This document shows positions 54,852-63,128 of a DNA stretch of 64,000 nucleotides, piece after piece. This DNA comes from JAJXWB01 sp037044955. Lineage in GTDB: Bacteria > Pseudomonadota > Alphaproteobacteria > Rhizobiales > Beijerinckiaceae. Below the pieces are notes generated by a model, which was not told the DNA's origin, searched no databases, and saw only the letters and a program-made list of their open reading frames with translations. Position 1 is the first letter of the stretch; each line of letters opens with the position of its first letter. The position numbers were made by a program, and so were the translations under genes. The stretch lies in contig JBAOHX010000002.1 of the NCBI GenBank assembly GCA_037044955.1, forward strand, positions 1,488,001-1,552,000, written 5' to 3'.

Positions 54852-55601
54852 TCAGCCGCGCCTGCGGATCAGCGCCGCGCCCGGCACCTTGGCCGCGCTT
54901 GCGCCGTTGCGCAGCGCGAGCTGCAGGTTGCGATGGGCGAGCCGCGCATGTTCGCGCATGATCGCTTCCGCGCGCGCGCCCTCGCGGTTCTGGATGGCGT
55001 CCACCACCAGACGATGGTGCTCTTGCGCGATGAGCAGGATGCGGCGCGATTCCGGCAGAGCCGCCTGCGCCTCGACGAAGCCGCTCGGCGAGGCGAAGGG
55101 CAACGATGTCGCGCGCTCGATCTCGCGCGTGAGCGGCGCGCTGTCGGCGAGTTCGACGAGCAGCGCATGAAAGCGCTCGTTCATCGGCACGTAGCGCGCG
55201 AAATCCTCCGCGCTCATGTCGGGCGCCTCGACGATCTCCTCGAGCGCGGCGACGCATTCCTTCAGTTCGGCGAGCCGCGTCGTCGAGACCCCGCGTTCGG
55301 CGGCAAAGCGCGCCGCGAGGCCTTCGAGCGTGCCGCGGATTTCGATGGAATTGAAAATGTCGGCCTCGCTGAAGGCGCGCACGGCATAGCCGCCCGAGGG
55401 AATTTCCTCGAGCAGGCCTTCCTGCTCGAGCCTGATGAGCGCGGCGCGCAGCGGCGTGCGCGAAAGCCCGAGGCGATCGACCATGGCGAGTTCGGCGATG
55501 CGCTCGCCCGGCGCCAGCGCGCCCTCGAGGATCAGCTCGCGCAAGGCAAGCTGCGCCTTCACGCTCTGCGACTGCGATTTCTCGTCGCGTTCCCCAGCCA
55601 T
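54852..55601 (-). CDS. GntR-family (FCD) transcriptional regulator
   Basis: A 249-residue regulator with an N-terminal winged helix (LALRELILEGALAPGERI, then LGLSRTPLRAALIRLEQEGLL) and a C-terminal FCD effector domain. That domain's metal-binding positions lie in MNERFHALL, EHHRLVVDAI and MREHARLAHRNL. FCD regulators usually repress catabolic operons and are released by the substrate. It sits between the oxygenase and the reductase, four bases after vanA and 21 bases before vanB, so it is autoregulated with them. The likely operator is at 56686-56695. Confidence 0.85.
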   Translation of the reverse strand: MAGERDEKSQSQSVKAQLALRELILEGALAPGERIAELAMVDRLGLSRTPLRAALIRLEQEGLLEEIPSGGYAVRAFSEADIFNSIEIRGTLEGLAARFAAERGVSTTRLAELKECVAALEEIVEAPDMSAEDFARYVPMNERFHALLVELADSAPLTREIERATSLPFASPSGFVEAQAALPESRRILLIAQEHHRLVVDAIQNREGARAEAIMREHARLAHRNLQLALRNGASAAKVPGAALIRRRG

Positions 55602-55605
55602 CGCC

Positions 55606-56664
55606 CTACTCCGCGGCCTGCGCGGACGGCGGGACCTCGCGCGCGACCATGCGGTCGATCAGGCGGCGCGCCCACATCGAGCCGGCGTCGATGTTGAGAT
55701 TGTAGAAGGGACGGCCGGGATTGGCGTCCATCGCCTTCTGCTGCGCTTCCAGAATGAGCTCGTCCTCACGGAAGATGGTGGCGACGCCCTCGCGCAATTC
55801 GGTCGTCAGGCGCTGGTCGTGCAGGCGGTAGTTGCGGGCGAACGCCCAGAAGTAATGGCAGGTCCCATTGGTCTCCGGCGTGATTGTATTCAGGACATAG
55901 CCGTTGACGCCCTGCGAGCGGTCGCCGTCCGGGGCGCCCGTGCCCGCCGGCGCGACGCCGACGTCGATGGCGATGGTGCACGGCGCCTCGAAGCGGATGA
56001 TCTGCCAGCGGTCGACATTTCCTGATTTGCCGAGCTGCCCGCGCCAGAACGGCGGCGGCTCGATATCCGTCATCCAGCGCGTGACGGTGGCGAAGCGGTC
56101 GCCGTGCGTGGTGACGAAGGGGGTTTCCGCCACGGCCGCATTGCCGATGGAGGAGCCGTGCACGAAGGTTTCGTGGGTCAGGTCCATCAGATTGTCGACG
56201 ACGAGGCGGTAGTCGCACTTCACCGGGATCATCTTGCCGTCGCCGGCCCATTCCGGATCGTCGTTCCAGTGGAGATCGGGCACGAGCGCGGGATCGGCGA
56301 GCGCCGGGTCGCCCGGCCAGACCCAGACGAAACGGTGCTTCTGCACGGCGGGAAACGAGCGGACGCAGGCGGAGGGATTGAGCCGCTCCTGCGAGGGCAT
56401 GCGGGTGCAGCGGCCGTGGCCGTCGAAGGCGAGGCCGTGATAGCCGCAGACGACGTCGTCGCCGTCGAGACGGCCGAGCGAGAGCGGCAGGAGACGGTGC
56501 CAGCAGGCGTCCTCGACCGCCGCCACGGAGCCGTCCGCGCGCCGCCAGAATACAATTTTCTGGTTGCAGATCGTGCGCGGCAGCAGATCGCGCTTGACCT
56601 CATGGTCCCAGGCCGCGGCGTACCAGGCATTGAGCGGAAATGGGGGGAGCGCGTCGGTGTCCAT
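55606..56664 (-). CDS. vanA: Rieske aromatic O-demethylase oxygenase (VanA-like)
   Basis: The oxygenase component of vanillate O-demethylase, or of a close aromatic demethylase, 352 residues. The Rieske [2Fe-2S] site is CWHR...CGYH near residues 54-77. The mononuclear iron site is in DNLMDLTHETFVH. The opening PLNAWYAAAWDHEV and the pattern EDACWHRLLPLS are VanA-like. GGAGGAAACG directly before the ATG at 56664 decides the start over an ATG four codons upstream. It is the first gene of the operon. The product would be protocatechuate plus formaldehyde if the substrate is vanillate. Confidence 0.88.
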   Translation of the reverse strand: MDTDALPPFPLNAWYAAAWDHEVKRDLLPRTICNQKIVFWRRADGSVAAVEDACWHRLLPLSLGRLDGDDVVCGYHGLAFDGHGRCTRMPSQERLNPSACVRSFPAVQKHRFVWVWPGDPALADPALVPDLHWNDDPEWAGDGKMIPVKCDYRLVVDNLMDLTHETFVHGSSIGNAAVAETPFVTTHGDRFATVTRWMTDIEPPPFWRGQLGKSGNVDRWQIIRFEAPCTIAIDVGVAPAGTGAPDGDRSQGVNGYVLNTITPETNGTCHYFWAFARNYRLHDQRLTTELREGVATIFREDELILEAQQKAMDANPGRPFYNLNIDAGSMWARRLIDRMVAREVPPSAQAAE

Positions 56665-56685
56665 CGTTTCCTCCACGGATACATC

Positions 56686-56695
56686 TTGTATACAA
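56686..56695. promoter_or_regulatory. Palindromic GntR-type operator upstream of vanA
   Basis: TTGTATACAA is a perfect 10-bp palindrome 21 bases upstream of the vanA start codon. It has the TGT-ATACA form bound by FadR/FCD-type GntR regulators, and the only such regulator nearby is the operon's own gene. Confidence 0.7.
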
Positions 56696-56731
56696 TTTCT
56701 TAATCCGAGGGGACCGAGGAGTCAAACGCAA

Positions 56732-56755
56732 AACGCGCCGGCGGGCCGGCGCGTT
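56732..56755. terminator. Strong hairpin, possible terminator
   Basis: A perfect 10-bp stem AACGCGCCGG / CCGGCGCGTT with a CGGG loop. Flanking T runs are short on both strands (GGGTTTT after a few bases on plus, GCGTTTG on minus), so it is a weak rho-independent terminator at best. It lies between the TadG-like gene and the van operon. Confidence 0.5.
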
Positions 56756-56780
56756 GATCGGGTTTTCGGAGATGGGGCTG

Positions 56781-56894
56781 CGGCCGTGGTTCGAGACGGC
56801 GGCTTCGCCGCCTCCTCACCACGAGGACGCCCGCTGCACAACGAGCCCTCTCACCGAGGAGGCCGCGCAAGCGACCGTCTCGAAGCACGACGGC
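56781..56894. repeat. Dispersed repeat, family D
   Basis: GTTCGAGACGGCGGCTTCGCC at the left and GCAAGCGACCGTCTCGAAGC at the right form imperfect inverted arms, with CTCCTCACCACGAGG and CTCTCACCGAGGAGG between. Such CTCGAAG/CTCCTCA elements are dispersed in Rhizobiales genomes. Only one copy is in this window. Confidence 0.5.
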
Positions 56895-56916
56895 GCCATC
56901 GTCGATGGGGCGGTTC

Positions 56917-58080
56917 CTATTGCACCAGCCGCAGCCGGGCCTGGATCGCGTCGAAGATGCGGTTGAAGGCGAGGTCGATGTCGGCCTGGTCGGTCGCCGA
57001 GAAATAATAACCGGTCGAGGCGCAGGCCGTCAGCGCGGGCTCGAGCTGGCTCTGGATCGGCATGACCGTCTGCTGGTAGGCGGACTCCGTCGGCATGGGG
57101 ATGTATTTCGTGTTCAGCACCATGACCGTGACGCCCTGCCCCTTCAGCGCGTCGCACAGGCGCGCGTCGAACGGGTGGAAACCGCCGACGCGGTCGCGCC
57201 GGCCCTGCACGCCATCGGTGACGATGATCGCGAATTTCTTCGGCGTCGAGAAGCCGTCGCCCTGCGAGCCGACGTCGCCGTTGAACAGCGGCATCGCGCC
57301 GGAGAATGAGGTGTTGCCGCCCAGACGATAGCTCTGGATGAACTGCTGCGCCGAGGCGAGATTGGTCGTGATCGGCACGGCGCGCACGGGCGTGTCGTCG
57401 AACGTGTCGATGGCGACGCGATAGGCGTCGCGCGGTCCCTGCGTCGAGGCGATGCGGCCGATCATCGTTCCCACCGCGCCCTTCAGCACGTCGAGGCGGG
57501 TGAGGATGCCGAGGTTCTGGGCGACCTGCAGGTTGCTGATGGTCTGGCCGCCTTCCGGGTCGTGGCAGGCGAAGGCGCAACCCACCGCCGCGCGCAACTG
57601 GTCGCGCCCGGCGGGCGTGGCCGCGAGACCCATGGAGGCCGAGGCGTCGAGGAGGAAAGCGACATCCATCTTGCGGCCGCTCTGCTTCGGCACGGCCGCC
57701 GTCGTCGTGGTGGCGACGCGGGACAGGCCGAAGAAGCCGCCGAAATTGGTCGAGGTCTCCGCGTTGACGGTGACGAGAATGGTATTGTTGACCGTGCGCA
57801 GCGAGACGCTGGCGACGCGCACGGGCGAGCCCGCGGGAAAGGCCGCCTCGACCGCGGTCTGCGCCTTGCCCTGCAATGTGGCGTCCGACGCGCCGGAGAC
57901 GTCGAGACCGGCGGCGAGCACGGCGGCGTCGACCGTCGATTGCAGCTTGGCCCTGGAGGCGACGACGCGGGCGTAGTCGGTCGCGGCGCCGACCAGCATG
58001 AGCGCGGGAACGAGCACGACCGAAAACAGGACTGCTACAGATCCGGACCGATCCGTCCCAAAACGATACAGGTTGAGCAT
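56917..58080 (-). CDS. TadG-like pilus-assembly protein with VWA domain
   Basis: A 387-residue membrane protein. The N-terminal TadE/TadG segment (FGTDRSGSVAVLFSVVLVPALMLVGAATDYARV) anchors it, followed by an Ala-rich region with KLQSTVDAAVLAAGLDVSG. A von Willebrand factor A domain follows, with the MIDAS motif LLDASASM and VAIDTFDD, then FAIIVTDGVQGRRDRVGG. It probably acts at the periplasmic face in adhesion-pilus assembly. No tad operon adjoins it. The start at 58080 has GGAGG seven bases upstream. A longer start is possible. Confidence 0.82.
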   Translation of the reverse strand: MLNLYRFGTDRSGSVAVLFSVVLVPALMLVGAATDYARVVASRAKLQSTVDAAVLAAGLDVSGASDATLQGKAQTAVEAAFPAGSPVRVASVSLRTVNNTILVTVNAETSTNFGGFFGLSRVATTTTAAVPKQSGRKMDVAFLLDASASMGLAATPAGRDQLRAAVGCAFACHDPEGGQTISNLQVAQNLGILTRLDVLKGAVGTMIGRIASTQGPRDAYRVAIDTFDDTPVRAVPITTNLASAQQFIQSYRLGGNTSFSGAMPLFNGDVGSQGDGFSTPKKFAIIVTDGVQGRRDRVGGFHPFDARLCDALKGQGVTVMVLNTKYIPMPTESAYQQTVMPIQSQLEPALTACASTGYYFSATDQADIDLAFNRIFDAIQARLRLVQ

Positions 58081-58308
58081 GGCGTGGCCTCCATGCGCAT
58101 TCACGCGCAGGAGGCGGGCCAGGGATCATCGGGCGCGTATCGGGACAGCGAGACGCGGCCGCGCGCCTGCTCGACCTTGAATTCGCATAGATGTGATCTT
58201 CGGCAGTGCGGCTGAGGACGCTTGACCGCACCGCGTCGATGTCCCATCTTCCCTAACGTAACCTTGCGGCGGGGTATTCGCTAAGTTTTCGTGAGCGGGT
58301 GATCCCAG

Positions 58309-58749
58309 ATGGCGCGTTGTTCGAGAGTCTTTGCTTTCGTAGTTCTATTGGCTTTCGCCGGCCTGTTTGGTTCGGGAGGCGCAGCGCTGGCGCAATGCGC
58401 GCCGGGCTTCGAAAGCAAGAACGGCAATTGCGAGATCAAGCGCAATTGTCCCGCGGGCGAGCAAATGCTGGGCGGGAAGTGCGTGAGCGCATCCTCCTGT
58501 CCGGCCGGTTCGCGGGCGATGAGCGGGATATGCGTCAGCAATTTCGACTCGGCGAGCGCCTGCCCGGCGGGTTTCGAAATGAAATCCGGCGTCTGCGAAC
58601 TCAAGCGAAATTGCCCTGTCGGACAGGTGATGCGCGCCGGCGCCTGCATGAGCGCGATGTCCTGTCCGCCGGGAGCGCAATATCTCGATGGAATGTGCGT
58701 CACCAGGGCCGCCGGGTCGCGTACGGTGGATCCCGTTTTCACCAGGTAG
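58309..58749 (+). CDS. Secreted cysteine-rich repeat protein
   Basis: No named family is recognised. The 146-residue protein has a signal peptide (FVVLLAFAGLFGSGGAALAQ, cleavage near residue 29) and then six units of the form C-P-x-G-x(3,6)-G-x-C. Units 1-3 and 4-6 are similar in order (CAPGFESKNGNCEIKRN against CPAGFEMKSGVCELKRN), so a three-unit block was duplicated. The mature part has twelve cysteines, probably all in disulfides in the periplasm or outside. It precedes two more secreted proteins on the same strand, 18 bases before the next gene. Confidence 0.65.
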   Translation: MARCSRVFAFVVLLAFAGLFGSGGAALAQCAPGFESKNGNCEIKRNCPAGEQMLGGKCVSASSCPAGSRAMSGICVSNFDSASACPAGFEMKSGVCELKRNCPVGQVMRAGACMSAMSCPPGAQYLDGMCVTRAAGSRTVDPVFTR

Positions 58750-58767
58750 GAAGCAAAGGGGGCTCAA

Positions 58768-59166
58768 ATGACCAAACGAGTTGAGAAGAAGCTGAGCGCC
58801 GGCGCTGCTCTGACAGGGCTCGTCGGCGTCGTCGCGTGTCTGGCGGTTTCCGGTTCGCCGGCGCTGGCCGGAGACGATGCGCCCGCTGCCGGCATGAAGG
58901 TATATGTCGATCCGGCGACCGGCCAGCTCATTCAGGCGCCGCCACAACAAGCGCCGACGGGCGCGCTCTCTCTGTCTCCCGCGGAGCAACGTGCATTCAG
59001 CACGTCGAGCCAGGGTCTCGTGGAGACGCCGAGTTCGGTTCCGGGGGGCGGCTACAAGCTCGACCTGCAGGGACGCTTCCAGAGCGCGATCATGGCGACG
59101 GTCGGACCTGACGGTAAGCCGCAGCTCAAGCATGTCGGCGGCGCGCCGGCCGAATCGGCGAAGTAG
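58768..59166 (+). CDS. Small secreted protein, post-PEP-CTERM-like
   Basis: A 132-residue exported protein of unknown function with a signal peptide of about 34 residues (GLVGVVACLAVSGSPALAG). The mature region has GMKVYVDPATGQLIQAPPQ, then LSPAEQRAFSTSSQGLVE, GGGYKLDLQGRFQSAIMATVG and a final PDGKPQLKHVGG. The VDPATGQL pattern resembles proteins named post-PEP-CTERM-1, found near exosortase substrates, but no exosortase or PEP-CTERM tail is seen here. It lies between the cysteine-rich protein and the metalloprotease-like gene, with gaps of 18 and 29 bases. Confidence 0.5.
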   Translation: MTKRVEKKLSAGAALTGLVGVVACLAVSGSPALAGDDAPAAGMKVYVDPATGQLIQAPPQQAPTGALSLSPAEQRAFSTSSQGLVETPSSVPGGGYKLDLQGRFQSAIMATVGPDGKPQLKHVGGAPAESAK

Positions 59167-59195
59167 TATTTCGCGAATTCGAAGGGGATCGTTTC

Positions 59196-61091
59196 ATGCC
59201 TTCAAGCAAGAAGCGGGCGCTGCCGCCTGCCCTGTCACTCGCCCTCCTGCTAGGCGCATCCGTCTGGTCGAGCGCACAAGCCGCGCAGATGGTCGTCGTC
59301 AACGCCAACTCCGCCGGAGTTGGCTTCAACGATGGCACTGCCGCCGTCCCGGTGGGCGGCAACACGGGCACCACGATCGGTCAACAACGGCTGATCGCCT
59401 TCCAGTTTGCTTCGGACCATTGGGGCCAGCGCGTCGCCAGCCCGGTGCCGATCCGCGTCAACGCGCAATTCTCGGCGCTGTCGTGCACCCAGACTTCTGC
59501 GATCCTGGGGTCGGCCGGCCCCTACACATTTTATCGCGATTTCACTGGCGCGCCGGTCGCAGGCACATGGTATTCGGTCGCTCAGGCCAGTTCGCTGTAC
59601 GGTAGCGACGTCGATCCGTCCAACGACGACATCGTGGCGAATTTCAACTCCAATATCGGCACGCCCGGTTGCCTGCAGTCGCTCGGCTGGTACTACGGCC
59701 TCGACGGCAAGCCCCCGGCCGGCACTCTCGACTTCGTCGCCGTGCTGATCCACGAAATGGGCCACGGGCTGGGTTTTCTAACGCTCGTCGACCTCAACAC
59801 CGGCGCGAAGGCCAACGGGTTCAACGACACGTACATGCTCAACCTGGAAAACCACGGCGCATCGCCGGCGGATTTCCCGAGCATGTCGGACGCTCAGCGC
59901 GCGGCCGCGCAGATCAATACCGGCAATCTGCATTGGACGGGCGCCAACGTTCAGGCCGCCGCGAGCTTCCTGACCGCGGGCGCGGTCGGCACACATGTGC
60001 GAATGTACGCGCCCAATCCGGTGCAGCCCGGCTCGTCCACGTCACACTGGGATACGGCGCTCACGCCCGACCAGATCATGGAGCCGAGCTATACGAGCGC
60101 CATCCACATGCAGAATTTCGAGCGCCCGCTGTTCCGGGATATCGGCTGGAAGATGATCCAGCCGCGGCTCGATTTCGACGGCGAGTTCAAGAGCGGCATC
60201 CTCTGGCGCAACGGTTCAACCGGCGACACCGCCATCTCGCTCATGAAAGGACCGGGGATCCAGGCTGCGCCATCCATCGCGTCGACGACGTCGGTCGCCA
60301 ACGTCGCTACCAATTGGAGCATTGCGACGTCGGGCGATTTCAATGGAGACGGCAAAGCCGACATCCTCTGGCGAGACAACTCGTCCGGCGCCACAGTGGT
60401 ATCGCTGATGAACGGCGCGTCCGTCTCGTCGTTCCTGAGCGTCGGGACCGTGTCGTCGGCTTATAGCGTGGCCGGCGCCGGCGACTTCAATGGCGATGGC
60501 CGCAGCGACATTCTCTGGCGCAACAACGCCACGGGCGACACCGCGATCTCGCTGATGACCGGAACGCCGACGAACGTCTCGATCGCGTCCACCACATCCA
60601 TCGGCGTAGTCCCGTCGCCCTGGATCGTGGCGGGCATCGGCGACTTCAACGGCGACGGCAAGGCCGACATTCTCTGGCGCAACACGTCGACCGGCGACAA
60701 TGTCGTGTTCCTCATGAACGGAACGTCGATATTGTCCGCAGCAGTCGTCAGCAACGTGCCGACCGGCTGGACGGTCGCGGGCATCGGCGACTTCAACGGC
60801 GACGGCAAGGCCGACATTCTCTGGCGGAATAATTCGGCGGGGAACCTGGTCGTGTCCGCGATGAACGGCGCTTCGGTCCTGTCGACGACCGGGATCGGGT
60901 CCGCGCCAACATCATGGAGCGTTGCGGAGGTCGGTCATTTCAGCAACGACGGGAAAGCCGGCATCCTCTGGCGCAACAACTCCACGGGCGACACTGTGGT
61001 ATCGCTGAGCAATGGCACGTCGCTCACGTCGACGACGCTCGTGGGAACGATCCCGGCGGCGTATACGCCTTCGGGAACGAATGGAAACTGA
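59196..61091 (+). CDS. Secreted HExxH metalloprotease-like protein with six VCBS repeats
   Basis: A 631-residue exported protein. After a signal peptide (residues 1-30) comes a metallopeptidase-like domain with HEMGHGLGF at residues 186-194; the two zinc-ligand His and the Glu are present. The third ligand is not obvious. From about residue 325 there are six tandem units of about 49 residues of the VCBS/FG-GAP type, each with a DFNGDGKADILWRN-like calcium-binding loop; units 1 and 6 are degenerate. The GC content and codon use are lower in the C-terminal half than in neighbours. It ends the secreted trio and is followed by a strong terminator. Confidence 0.75.
   Translation: MPSSKKRALPPALSLALLLGASVWSSAQAAQMVVVNANSAGVGFNDGTAAVPVGGNTGTTIGQQRLIAFQFASDHWGQRVASPVPIRVNAQFSALSCTQTSAILGSAGPYTFYRDFTGAPVAGTWYSVAQASSLYGSDVDPSNDDIVANFNSNIGTPGCLQSLGWYYGLDGKPPAGTLDFVAVLIHEMGHGLGFLTLVDLNTGAKANGFNDTYMLNLENHGASPADFPSMSDAQRAAAQINTGNLHWTGANVQAAASFLTAGAVGTHVRMYAPNPVQPGSSTSHWDTALTPDQIMEPSYTSAIHMQNFERPLFRDIGWKMIQPRLDFDGEFKSGILWRNGSTGDTAISLMKGPGIQAAPSIASTTSVANVATNWSIATSGDFNGDGKADILWRDNSSGATVVSLMNGASVSSFLSVGTVSSAYSVAGAGDFNGDGRSDILWRNNATGDTAISLMTGTPTNVSIASTTSIGVVPSPWIVAGIGDFNGDGKADILWRNTSTGDNVVFLMNGTSILSAAVVSNVPTGWTVAGIGDFNGDGKADILWRNNSAGNLVVSAMNGASVLSTTGIGSAPTSWSVAEVGHFSNDGKAGILWRNNSTGDTVVSLSNGTSLTSTTLVGTIPAAYTPSGTNGN
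60170..61010 (+). repeat. Tandem coding repeats of the VCBS domain
   Basis: Six units of about 147 bases. Two of them share an identical 50-base stretch (60630-60679 and 60777-60826), which points to recent duplication or gene conversion. Confidence 0.85.
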
Positions 61092-61122
61092 CGCAGGTTC
61101 GGGCCTGGCCTGAATGCGAACG

Positions 61123-61151
61123 CGGCCGGCGAGAATTCGCCGGCCGTTTTT
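61123..61151 (+). terminator. Rho-independent terminator after the VCBS gene
   Basis: A perfect 10-bp stem CGGCCGGCGA / TCGCCGGCCG with a GAAT loop and a TTTTT tail, 31 bases after the stop codon. Confidence 0.93.
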
Positions 61152-61273
61152 CGTAGGCGCAAGCGCATTGCGCCGCCTTCCGCCCGGCGCGCCGGGAGAG
61201 CACCCGGTCAGGGCATTCGCGCCCGTCCGATCGAAAACCGCCGTCGAGCGGCCATTCGTCGAAAAACCGGCGA

Positions 61274-63128
61274 CTATTCCAGAATCCGGTGAATCTGCTC
61301 GACGCAGATCTGTGGATCGACGTTGTGCGCGCGCACATGCGCCTCGGGCGCCTCTGGCGGCTCGTAGGGGCTGTCGATCCCGGTGAAGTTCTTCAACTCG
61401 CCGCGACGGGCCTTCGCGTACAGGCCTTTGGTGTCCCGGCGCTCGCATTCCTCCAATGGCGTGTCGATGAAGACCTCCTTGAAGGCGCCCGCCGGAAACA
61501 GTTCGCGGGCCATGCGGCGCTCCGCCCTGAACGGCGAAATAAAGCTGACGATGACGATAAGCCCGGCGTCGAGCATCAGCCGCGCGACTTCCGCGACGCG
61601 CCTGATATTTTCGACGCGGTCGGCTTCCGTGAAACCGAGGTCGCGATTGAGTCCGTGCCGCACATTGTCCCCGTCCAGCAGGTATGTGTGGCGCCCCTCC
61701 GCATTCAGCCTCTTGTCCAGCAGATTGGCGATCGTCGACTTCCCGGCGCCCGACAGCCCGGTAAGCCAGACGCACTGAGCTTTCTGATGTTTCTGGGCGG
61801 CGCGCGTCTCGGGCCCGATCTCGAGCGCCTGCCAATGGATATTCTGCGCACGTCGCAAGGCGAATTCGATCATGCCCGCGCCGACGGTTGCAAACGTCAT
61901 CTTGTCGACGAGGATGAAGCCGCCGAGCGTGCGATCGACTTCATACGGGGCAAATGCGACCGGCGCCGCGGTCCATAGCGTCACGCGGCCGATTTCGTTC
62001 ATCGCCAGCGTCCTGACCGCGAGATGCGCGCCGGTATCGACGTCCTCCACGTATTTCAGTTCCGCGACGGTCGCGGAAACCTCCGCCGTCGCCAGCTTGA
62101 GGAGATATTGCCGACCCGGAGTCATCGCATGCTCGTCGAGCCACAGGAGGCGCGCCTCGAACTGATCCGCGCATTCCGGCGGAGACTTTCGTGACGCCAG
62201 AACCTGGCCTCGGCTCGCATCGATTTCGTCGGCGAGCGCGATCGTCACCGCATCGCCGGCGGCGGCCATTTCGACCATCGCCGAAGCCCGCGATGATCGA
62301 CTTTATCGTCGTCGTCGCGCCGCCTGGAACAACGCAAACCTCATCGCCGGGACGCGCCTCCCCGCTGGCGATACGCCCGGAAGATCCGCGGAAATTCACA
62401 TCGGGCCGATTGGACATCTGGATCGGCATCCGAAACGCCGCGTTGCGGCGCGAAGACGCGATGTCCATGGACTCCAGGCAGGCGAGAAGAGTTGGTCCGC
62501 GATACCAGGGCGTACGCTCGCTGGACGCGACGATATTGTCGCCGACCAACCCCGACACGGGAATTGCGTGCAGCTCCGAGACGCCCAGCGTGGAAGCGAA
62601 GCTCTCGTAGTCCCGAACTATCCCGGCAAATCTCCGCTCGTCGTAGTCGACCATGTCCATTTTCGTGACGGCGACGACGACCTGCCGAATTCCCATCATC
62701 GCGACGATGCGCGAGTGCCGCCGCGTCTGCACGAGCACGCCCTTGCGCGCGTCGATCAGGATGACGGCAAGATCGGCGGTCGAGGCGGCGGTCGCCATGT
62801 TGCGCGTGTATTGCTCATGCCCTGGCGCATCGGCGACGATGAACCTGCGCCGCGCGGTCGCGAAAAAGCGGTAGGCGACATCGATCGTGATGCCCTGCTC
62901 CCTCTCCGCCTCCAGACCGTCGAGCAACAGGGCGAAATCGAGACTTTCGCCCGCGCTGCCGTATCGATCGGACGCCGCCTTCAGCATCTCGACCTGATCG
63001 TCGAACACACTCCTGTTGTCGTAGAGCAAACGCCCGATCAACGTGCTCTTGCCGTCGTCGACGCTGCCGCAAGCGACAAAGCGCACGGTCTCCTTGTCGG
63101 AATCGCCCAGCGTTTTTGAAGCGGCCAT
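61274..63128 (-). CDS. cysNC: Bifunctional sulfate adenylyltransferase subunit 1/APS kinase (apparent +1 frameshift)
   Basis: A fusion that makes APS (GTPase subunit) and phosphorylates it to PAPS. Residues 1-400 are CysN: the GTPase loop GSVDDGKSTLIGRLL, then DAPGHEQYTRNMATAAS and TKMDMVD. The frame breaks near 62275-62282, after IIAGFGD, and resumes MVEMAAAGDAVTIALADEIDASRGQ. The C-terminal APS kinase has GLSGAGKSTIANLLDKRL, then LDGDNVRHGLNRDLGFTEADR and FISPFRAERRMAREL. The corrected length is 617 residues. The ATG overlaps the cysD stop, so the subunits are coupled. Confidence 0.94.

Noticed and set aside
7452..56894. The spaced repeats as a CRISPR array
   Set aside because: Copies are many kilobases apart, palindromic and without regular spacers, and no cas gene is present.
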